From NCBI GenBank assembly GCA_945872325.1, contig CAMBZY010000235.1, forward strand, positions 1 to 5,626: DNA of 5,626 nucleotides. Reading direction: 5' to 3'. The translations under genes and the position numbers were made by a program. The notes under the pieces are model-generated. The model saw nothing but the letters and a program-made list of their open reading frames with translations, was not told the origin of the DNA and ran no database searches. Below, in pieces: positions 1-5,626 of the stretch; the first letter of the stretch is position 1; each line of letters opens with the position of its first letter. The DNA comes from Candidatus Kuenenia stuttgartensis (GTDB lineage Bacteria; Planctomycetota; Planctomycetia; Isosphaerales; Isosphaeraceae).

Positions 1-1926
1 GACATTAACCCTGAATATACGCCTGCACAAGTCCTTCTGGCCGATTTGAACATCTCGGATGAACGCTTTGACGATGCCCTCAAAGCCGCTGAAGCCGCTG
101 TGAAACTTTCGCCAAAAGACGAAGATTCGCTGGCGCGTCTTGCAGCAGCACGCCAACTGGTCGCAGATGAGTTGGGTGTGCTCGAAGCTGAACAAAGGGC
201 ACTCGCCCAAAGTCCTAAACCTGCAACGTTTTACTATGCTCTGGGCGAGCGTCTCGCAGATCGACGCAAATATCATGTCGCCGAACGTGCGTTCCTTCAA
301 TCCGTCGCCGCCGACAACCGACGTGCGGATGCAACAGTCGGTCTCGGAATGCTTTACATGCAGATCGGCCGCGAAACCGAAGCCCACGCCCTGTTCGACG
401 ACGCCTTTGAAGCCGACCCGTTCAACGTGCGTGCCGACAACATGCTCAAAGTGCTCGCCCATATGGCGACTTACAAAGAAATTGCAACCCCTCATTTTCG
501 TGTGATTTACGACCCGACACAGGATGAAGTTCTCGCCCAGGCCATGTCTGATTATCTCGAAAAGATTTATCCACAAATGGTCAAGGATCTTGGTTTCGAA
601 CCGGCCGGCCAGACCCAGATCGAAATCATGAAAAATCACCAGTGGTTCAGCGGACGCACCACCGGCCTCCCGTTCCTGCCCACAGTGGGTGCCTGCACAG
701 GCCGGGTGGTGGCCCTGGCAAGCCCCCGTGCGACGCAACAACCCTATAACTGGGCACGAGTTCTGACTCACGAGCTGGTTCACGTCATCACACTTCAGCA
801 AACCAACTTCAATATTCCTCACTGGTTCACTGAGGCTTTGGCCGTCCAAAGCGAAGGCTTTCCCCGCCCTCAGCCCTGGAACGTGATGCTTTTGGAACGC
901 GTTCCGAATCGCAAAGGTGTCCTCAATCTGGACACCATCAACCTCGGCTTCATTCGCCCCAAAGAGCCTGAAGATCGACAAATGGCTTATTGTCAGGCCC
1001 AACTTTATGCCGAGTTCATGATCACCCGGTTCGGGCCTGATTCGCTTCGAAAAATGCTGGTTTCGTACGCTCAGGGTGTTGCCACCCAAAAAGCTGTCGA
1101 AACCAATTTCGGAGTCTCCAAAGCCCAATTCGAAAAAGAATATTTAGCCTATCTGGATCAGATTGTTGGCAAAATCAAAGCCAGAAGTACCGAAGAAAAG
1201 CTCCCTTCCCGCTCCGAACTGGAACGAGATCTCGCCGCGAACCCCAAAAATGCGGACGCCTGGGCTGCTCTGGCCTACGACTTTTTTGCCCGCCGCGAAC
1301 TGAAAGAAGCTCGAAGCCCAGCTGATAAAGCTCTGGAGCTTAAGCCCGGCCATCCTCTTGCCAGCTATGTCAAAGCCCGTCTGCTCACCAGCATCGACGA
1401 CGAGCCAGCCGCCCTGGCCCTTCTCAAAAAGGCTTTGGATGAGAAATCGCCAAACCCGCGCGTGCTCGACCTCCTCGCCGAACTGGAGATGAATGCAGGT
1501 CAGTTGGACGATGCCCTGAAACTTTATGAACTGGCTCGCAAAGACGACCCCTACAACCCGAAGTGGATCGCCGGCCTGACTCGCATCCATTTGCGTCAGA
1601 AAAATATCCCTCAGATGCTGAATTCACTGGCCTTACTGGCCTCGGCAGATTCAGATGATCTGGATGTTCGGCTGGCTCTTGCTGAACGATCGCTGGCACT
1701 TGGAGAGCCCAAACAGGCCCAAAAGTGGGCTGAAGAGTGTTTGGTCATCGACACTTACAACCCAAGAGCCTATGACGTTCTGGTCAAAGCCCTGATGAAA
1801 ATGGAGAAGTGGCAGGAGGCTGAGAAATCCTGCCAGACCATGCTCAAACTCGAGCCGGAGAACGAAGCGGAAGTCCAGAAAACATTGACTCAGATTCAAG
1901 AACGCCTCAAACGGCCTAAATCTTGA
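1..1926 (+). CDS. TPR protein with peptidase-MA-like zinc metalloprotease domain (5' partial)
   Basis: The frame is open from the first base, so the true start lies upstream; the first possible internal start, TTG at 46, falls inside a TPR-like helix pair and is not credible. 641 residues are visible (numbered from base 1). TPR-like helices fill about residues 1-160, including two 34-residue units. A peptidase-MA-like (gluzincin) domain covers about 165-305: HELVH at 257-261 is the HExxH zinc motif, and E278 in HWFTEALAV is the expected third ligand, so the site looks intact. After a helical linker, six gapless 34-residue TPRs run from 415 to 618, each ending near a proline or asparagine turn, followed by a capping helix and a basic tail. 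The TPRs probably bind a protein partner or substrate; no substrate can be inferred. Any signal peptide would be outside the window. The stop is TGA, 89 bases before the sigma gene. The fold call is firm; proteolytic activity is inferred from the motif only. Confidence 0.9.
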   Translation, partial: DINPEYTPAQVLLADLNISDERFDDALKAAEAAVKLSPKDEDSLARLAAARQLVADELGVLEAEQRALAQSPKPATFYYALGERLADRRKYHVAERAFLQSVAADNRRADATVGLGMLYMQIGRETEAHALFDDAFEADPFNVRADNMLKVLAHMATYKEIATPHFRVIYDPTQDEVLAQAMSDYLEKIYPQMVKDLGFEPAGQTQIEIMKNHQWFSGRTTGLPFLPTVGACTGRVVALASPRATQQPYNWARVLTHELVHVITLQQTNFNIPHWFTEALAVQSEGFPRPQPWNVMLLERVPNRKGVLNLDTINLGFIRPKEPEDRQMAYCQAQLYAEFMITRFGPDSLRKMLVSYAQGVATQKAVETNFGVSKAQFEKEYLAYLDQIVGKIKARSTEEKLPSRSELERDLAANPKNADAWAALAYDFFARRELKEARSPADKALELKPGHPLASYVKARLLTSIDDEPAALALLKKALDEKSPNPRVLDLLAELEMNAGQLDDALKLYELARKDDPYNPKWIAGLTRIHLRQKNIPQMLNSLALLASADSDDLDVRLALAERSLALGEPKQAQKWAEECLVIDTYNPRAYDVLVKALMKMEKWQEAEKSCQTMLKLEPENEAEVQKTLTQIQERLKRPKS

Positions 1927-1936
1927 ATCCCGATGT

Positions 1937-1966
1937 TTGTGAACCGCATTCGATTTTGGGTAAGAT
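1937..1966 (+). promoter_or_regulatory. Possible weak promoter for the sigma-kinase pair
   Basis: In the 89-base gap between the peptidase gene and the sigma gene, TTGTGA (1937-1942) and TAAGAT (1961-1966) are separated by 18 bases. Each matches four of six bases of the housekeeping -35 and -10 consensus. The overlapping GTGAACC (1939-1945 region) also loosely resembles the AAC-containing -35 element of ECF promoters, which would permit autoregulation. Such matches arise readily by chance, so this is a candidate only. No rho-independent terminator is seen in the gap, so read-through from the peptidase gene is equally possible. Confidence 0.2.
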
Positions 1967-2015
1967 AAGAATCCCCCCATTCTGAAGATCGTTTGGCCAT
2001 CCGGGTCTCGCGTTC

Positions 2016-2621
2016 ATGCATTTAGACACGCAATTGATCGACGATTTGATCCGCCAGGCAAAGGCGGGTTCAGAGGTTGCACTTGATCAGTTGATCACTT
2101 CGAGCCTTCCGAGAATTGAATACTGGAGCAATGCCCAGGCCAGGTATTTCCATCGGCTTCGGCTCTCCTGTCGCGACCTCACTCAGGAAGTGGTTTACAT
2201 TGCTCAGCGATATTTTCATCAATTCCGAGGAGAGAACACAGCAAGCTGGCTTGCGTGGCTAAAACGCATCCATTTCCGGATGATTCAGGCCATGGTCAAA
2301 GACAAGAAATCGATTTCGACATTACCGATTGACGACGCTTCAACGATTGACAACTCGGGAATCGATCCAAACATCTGGGTTTCAAGAGAAACCACACCAG
2401 GCAGCATGGCGGCCTTGCGAGAGCAGTCCGATCGCGTGAAATCCGTGATGAAACTGATGGACAAACAACTGGAACAAGCCCTGATTCATTGGCTTGACGG
2501 CGTCTCGCTCGAACAGCATGCCACATTGCTTAATACAAAGGTCCATAATATTCGTTACCTTCGAATTAAGGCGTTACAAGAGTTTCACGCACTTTGGAAA
2601 ACTTTAAAGCTCAAGGATTAA
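2016..2621 (+). CDS. ECF-type RNA polymerase sigma factor, kinase-associated planctomycete type
   Basis: This 201-residue protein has the size and layout of an extracytoplasmic-function sigma factor, which directs RNA polymerase to a specific promoter set. Region 2 covers about residues 10-97: DLTQEV (54-59) corresponds to the DLVQE motif of region 2.2, and FRGENTASWLAWLKRI (70-85) closely matches the FRGES..AWL.RI block typical of planctomycete ECF factors. A polar linker (98-135) leads through TTPGS (126-130) into region 4 (about 137-195), whose second half (VSLEQHATLLNTKVHNIRYL) fits the helix-turn-helix. The usual LPxxYR segment before it is not recognisable (MDKQLEQALIHWL instead), so DNA recognition may be unusual. 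ATG 2016 is the only plausible start: an in-frame stop lies at 1983-1985 and no other start codon follows it. No clear Shine-Dalgarno is present. No anti-sigma gene adjoins; a Ser/Thr kinase begins five bases after the stop, suggesting control by phosphorylation (inference). Confidence 0.87.
   Translation: MHLDTQLIDDLIRQAKAGSEVALDQLITSSLPRIEYWSNAQARYFHRLRLSCRDLTQEVVYIAQRYFHQFRGENTASWLAWLKRIHFRMIQAMVKDKKSISTLPIDDASTIDNSGIDPNIWVSRETTPGSMAALREQSDRVKSVMKLMDKQLEQALIHWLDGVSLEQHATLLNTKVHNIRYLRIKALQEFHALWKTLKLKD
2613..2617 (+). promoter_or_regulatory. Ribosome binding site of the kinase gene, inside the end of the sigma gene
   Basis: AAGGA lies nine bases before ATG 2627, a good Shine-Dalgarno match and distance. 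It overlaps the last codons of the sigma gene, whose stop is at 2619-2621, so translation of the two genes is probably coupled. It supports ATG 2627 as the kinase start, and it stands out because the sigma gene itself has no comparable site. Confidence 0.6.
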
Positions 2622-2626
2622 TTCAC

Positions 2627-5626
2627 ATGCATAACAATATTCCAGCAGAGCCAGATCCTGCCAATGGGTCGGATCCTCAAATTGACCCTTATGAACGATT
2701 TAACGAATTGGCGATGAGGCTCCAAAAGCACGGCGCCTCGCCCTGGAATTTACTTGACGATCAATTGATGGACAACTTGATCGGTACAGATCAGCCGGAA
2801 GTCGATCCAGATTTTGCCGATCTGGCGAATTCACTACGCAATTTGCAGCTTTTTTCGATCGTCGAACGTGATTTAGTAGCCGATGTCGATTTCAACACAT
2901 CTGAAGAATTACTCGATGACGATGTCCCAATCCAGGAATTTGAAAAAGCTACGGTTTTAGGCCGGTTTGAACTTCGCGAAATCATAGGACGTGGTAGTTT
3001 TGGCATCGTTTATCGTGCATTTGATCGAATCACACGTCGCGAAGTTGCATTAAAAATGCCAAGGTCTGAATTAAGGGGCCTGAAAACAATCAAAGAACGA
3101 TTTTATCGCGAAGCGGCCTCCATGAGTCAACTCGTCCATCCTGGACTGGTTCCATTATTGGATATCGGGGTCGCCGAAGGGATGCCCTATCTGGTGAGCC
3201 GGCTCGTGAACGGCCCAAACCTGGAGCAATGGCTCGAACTGACCATTCGGCCGATTTCACCAAAGCTGGCCGCAGTCTGGATCAAGCAACTCGCAGAAGC
3301 AATTGATCACCTCCACCAGCGAAACATTCTTCACTGCGACTTAAAACCGTCGAATATTCTGCTCGAACACCCTTATGCGGAAGACCCTGTCGAATTGCCT
3401 CCTGAGCACCTGGCCGTTCGAGTGACCGATTTTGGAAGTGCCTCACGGATCCGCTCGGAAAAGAATTTAAAAACAAACGACCTTCAAGGCACACTCTGCT
3501 TCATGGCTCCAGAGCAGTTGCAGGCCAACAGCCATATTGATGCCCGCACAGACGTTTATGCCGTCAGCGCAATACTTTACGAGTTACTGACCGACAAACC
3601 TGTTTTTAATCAACCCGATCCAACGCAGCTCAGAGATGATATTTCACATAAAACGCCCATTGCACCACGCATAATCAGGCATGAATTACCGGTTGCGCTT
3701 GAAGCCATTGCAATGAAGGGACTTTCAAAAAATCCCGAGAATCGATATCAATCGGCCGGCGAGATGGCCGAGGATCTTGATGCCTGGCTGAATTACCGGA
3801 CTCCACAGGTATTGAAACACGACCCGATACGCCGAACATCGCTTTTTTTCCGACGTAATCGGCTGATCGCCAGCTTTCTATTTGTGATGATGGTTGGGGT
3901 AACGACATTCTTCGTACTAAGAGTTCAGCAAAATCGCTTTTTACATCAATTGGATGTCGAACGCTTCAGGCTTAGTTGGTGGAACGACTATGTGAACTCC
4001 ATGGAAACGGCCCAGAAATATTTAGCCTATAATAACAAGGAACGTTTGAATGAACTGCTTGATGAGACCAGCGCATGGCCGGCCGACGCAGAAGTCAAGG
4101 ATGACCCTCGCGAGTTTTCCTGGTATTATTTAAATCAGGAACGTCGAAAGATGTCGAAACTGGTGGACGGACTCCCAGAAAATGTATTGCATTATGTCAT
4201 GGCAGCTGCTCCAGTCAGCAACATGATCTGGGTGGGAGGAATTGATGGATTTGCCCGAGAGGTGGACCCCGTTCAATTAAAAGTGATCAGGGAGATCAGT
4301 TTTTCGCCTAATGCACCGATCGACAGCATCGCCGTTTCACCTGACAATCAATATCTCGCCATTGGCAAAAGCAACGGACATATTGATTTATATTCTCTTA
4401 AAGAATCCAGATTGATTTCAAATAAGAAAGGCCATTCAAGCCAGGTGGTCTCATTGGCATTTACATTAGACTCCCAGAAATTGATTTCAAGCGGATTCGA
4501 TGGTCGATTAGTCATTCGTGATATTGAAAAAGCCACAGAATTAATCTATCAATCCGAACCTTCACCCAACACAAACAAAAAGCCAAGACTTTATTCCACC
4601 ACATTGCTGCCTGGTCAAACCCATTTGGCTGTGTGCAGCGAAGACAAGAAAATCCGGATTATTGACATTGCAACTGCGAAGCTCACGAAATCGCTCTTGG
4701 GTCACTTTGACGAAGTCATTCAATCCTTGGTTTCCGCAAATGGCAAGTGGCTTATTTCTGCGAGTAAAGATCGAACGATTGCATTCTGGGACTTAAATAC
4801 GATGGAACTCGCCAACCAGATTTCAATGGATCAAAATCTTGGCCAGTTTAATTCAGCCAGCCAAACGGGATTGCGTACCGAACGATTCAGCCCTCTGGCA
4901 AATATTTACGGTATGAACGCAGTGGCCATAGATCTTGGATCAGGACATATCGACATTTTTGGCATCCCCTCAGGCTCAAAAATTGGTAGATTAAATGGTC
5001 ACCAGAAATCGGTGACCTCGATTGTATACCAACCCTGGAACCGATCGATTGCGAGTATTGGCAGGGATTTTGAGATGCGAATCTGGGATCAGCCATGCCG
5101 AGACCTGATTCCTGACATCAGGTTTTTTGAAATCAAGCCGGAATCGAATGGAAAAGAAACCATTTTTTTATCAGACGATTTTAACGACCGCTCGCAAATC
5201 CTGACTGGTGGACAGAATGTAAAAACCATCAAAACCCTGATTGACGGTGAATTCAAAGACTCGGCCACAGCATTTCATGGGAAATATTTAGGTGTTTTAA
5301 AGAAGCGTCTAGATCAGAAAGAAGCAGGACAGGTAACTCAGACATTCCAATTTGCCACGGATGCTCTCGAACCTGATCAAGAAAAGTTTACCCGAAAAAT
5401 CGAGTGGAGGGAGGTCAAGAATTTCCCATTAAAATTAAGGATCACCGATCCGATCGTGCATGGCAGTAAAACCAAGCCTTATTTTGTGGTGATTGACGGC
5501 GATCAGAACCTCTATTTTATCGACCTGACAGATGACAAATCGCCAAAAACAATTTTTATTGCAGATAAAGTTCAGGACGCCTGTTTTGCACCCAATCAGA
5601 ATGAGATTCTCGTGATCAGATCCGTT
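2627..5626 (+). CDS. Transmembrane Ser/Thr protein kinase with C-terminal WD40 beta-propeller (3' partial)
   Basis: The frame is open for exactly 1000 codons and leaves the window without a stop. Residues 1-110 form an extension with no recognised domain, very acidic after residue 40. The Hanks kinase domain covers about 113-388: glycine loop GRGSFGIVY (121-129), lysine K143 in VALK, helix-C glutamate E162, catalytic loop HCDLKPSN (236-243) with D238 and N243, DFG at 268-270, APE at 294-296, D309 of helix F and R373 near the end. All catalytic residues are present, so it should be active, but the HRD arginine is cysteine (a non-RD kinase) and the helix-F glycine is S314. Arginines at 402-412 precede one membrane helix (about 413-431), which places the kinase in the cytoplasm and the C-terminal part outside the membrane. 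A stalk (432-515) contains DDPREFSWYYL, recognised from planctomycete kinases of this architecture. WD40 repeats follow from about 560 to 825, with FWDL (720-723), RIWD (818-821) and GH motifs at 602, 692 and 791; 830-1000 looks like further degenerate blades. It likely senses a ligand or binds partners and signals to the co-transcribed sigma factor (inference). Confidence 0.92.
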   Translation, partial: MHNNIPAEPDPANGSDPQIDPYERFNELAMRLQKHGASPWNLLDDQLMDNLIGTDQPEVDPDFADLANSLRNLQLFSIVERDLVADVDFNTSEELLDDDVPIQEFEKATVLGRFELREIIGRGSFGIVYRAFDRITRREVALKMPRSELRGLKTIKERFYREAASMSQLVHPGLVPLLDIGVAEGMPYLVSRLVNGPNLEQWLELTIRPISPKLAAVWIKQLAEAIDHLHQRNILHCDLKPSNILLEHPYAEDPVELPPEHLAVRVTDFGSASRIRSEKNLKTNDLQGTLCFMAPEQLQANSHIDARTDVYAVSAILYELLTDKPVFNQPDPTQLRDDISHKTPIAPRIIRHELPVALEAIAMKGLSKNPENRYQSAGEMAEDLDAWLNYRTPQVLKHDPIRRTSLFFRRNRLIASFLFVMMVGVTTFFVLRVQQNRFLHQLDVERFRLSWWNDYVNSMETAQKYLAYNNKERLNELLDETSAWPADAEVKDDPREFSWYYLNQERRKMSKLVDGLPENVLHYVMAAAPVSNMIWVGGIDGFAREVDPVQLKVIREISFSPNAPIDSIAVSPDNQYLAIGKSNGHIDLYSLKESRLISNKKGHSSQVVSLAFTLDSQKLISSGFDGRLVIRDIEKATELIYQSEPSPNTNKKPRLYSTTLLPGQTHLAVCSEDKKIRIIDIATAKLTKSLLGHFDEVIQSLVSANGKWLISASKDRTIAFWDLNTMELANQISMDQNLGQFNSASQTGLRTERFSPLANIYGMNAVAIDLGSGHIDIFGIPSGSKIGRLNGHQKSVTSIVYQPWNRSIASIGRDFEMRIWDQPCRDLIPDIRFFEIKPESNGKETIFLSDDFNDRSQILTGGQNVKTIKTLIDGEFKDSATAFHGKYLGVLKKRLDQKEAGQVTQTFQFATDALEPDQEKFTRKIEWREVKNFPLKLRITDPIVHGSKTKPYFVVIDGDQNLYFIDLTDDKSPKTIFIADKVQDACFAPNQNEILVIRSV

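Noticed and set aside
140..505. A 121-codon open frame on the + strand in another frame
   Set aside because: It lies inside the peptidase gene, whose TPR pattern is unmistakable in frame 1; the alternative product has no coherent composition or domain.
1144..1980. Three overlapping open frames on the - strand (1144-1590, 1424-1699, 1651-1980)
   Set aside because: They are antisense to the clearly coding TPR-peptidase gene, lack recognisable domains, and overlap one another as expected for shadow frames.
1968..1983. Perfect 5-base inverted repeat (AGAAT/ATTCT) around a run of six C, in the gap before the sigma gene
   Set aside because: The stem is short and AT-rich with no following T run, so it is neither a credible terminator nor a clear operator; such repeats are common by chance.
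3332..3340. Whether the kinase is a pseudokinase because of the HCD motif
   Set aside because: The glycine loop, K143, E162, D238, N243 and the DFG aspartate are all present, so loss of the HRD arginine alone does not indicate inactivity.
1141..4030. The 12-base string TATTTAGCCTAT occurs in both the peptidase gene (about 1140) and the kinase gene (about 4019)
   Set aside because: Both copies encode an ordinary YLAY tetrapeptide in unrelated contexts and flanks are dissimilar; taken as coincidence.
2791..5096. Several short - strand open frames opposite the kinase gene
   Set aside because: All lie antisense to well-recognised kinase and WD40 sequence and have no recognisable features.

Overview
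The window looks like planctomycete chromosomal DNA of moderate GC content. The evidence is the gene content: an ECF-type sigma factor directly followed by a Hanks-type Ser/Thr kinase that carries a single membrane segment and a C-terminal WD40 beta-propeller. Weak or absent Shine-Dalgarno signals also fit. The assignment rests on these family hallmarks, not on a database search.

Layout: three genes, all on the + strand, filling nearly the whole window. (1) 1-1926 is the 3' part of a TPR protein with a peptidase-MA-like (gluzincin) zinc metalloprotease domain between two TPR blocks; its start lies upstream. (2) An 89-base gap (1927-2015) may hold a weak promoter and has no convincing terminator. 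(3) 2016-2621 is a complete 201-residue ECF-like sigma factor. (4) 2627-5626 is a transmembrane Ser/Thr kinase with a WD40 propeller, open for 1000 codons and cut by the window end; its ribosome binding site lies in the last codons of the sigma gene.

Functional reading: the sigma factor and kinase are five bases apart and almost certainly co-transcribed. A cytoplasmic kinase domain, one membrane helix and a large propeller predicted outside the cytoplasmic membrane suggest a sensor that signals inward, with the sigma factor as a possible direct phosphorylation target. No anti-sigma gene is visible; the kinase occupies that position. The TPR-peptidase gene may simply be an upstream neighbour. 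No RNA genes, CRISPR arrays, insertion sequences or integration sites were seen. I see no wholly new type of system; the most notable material is the sigma-kinase pair with its unusual residues (HCD instead of HRD in the kinase, an altered region 2.2 and a divergent region 4 in the sigma factor).
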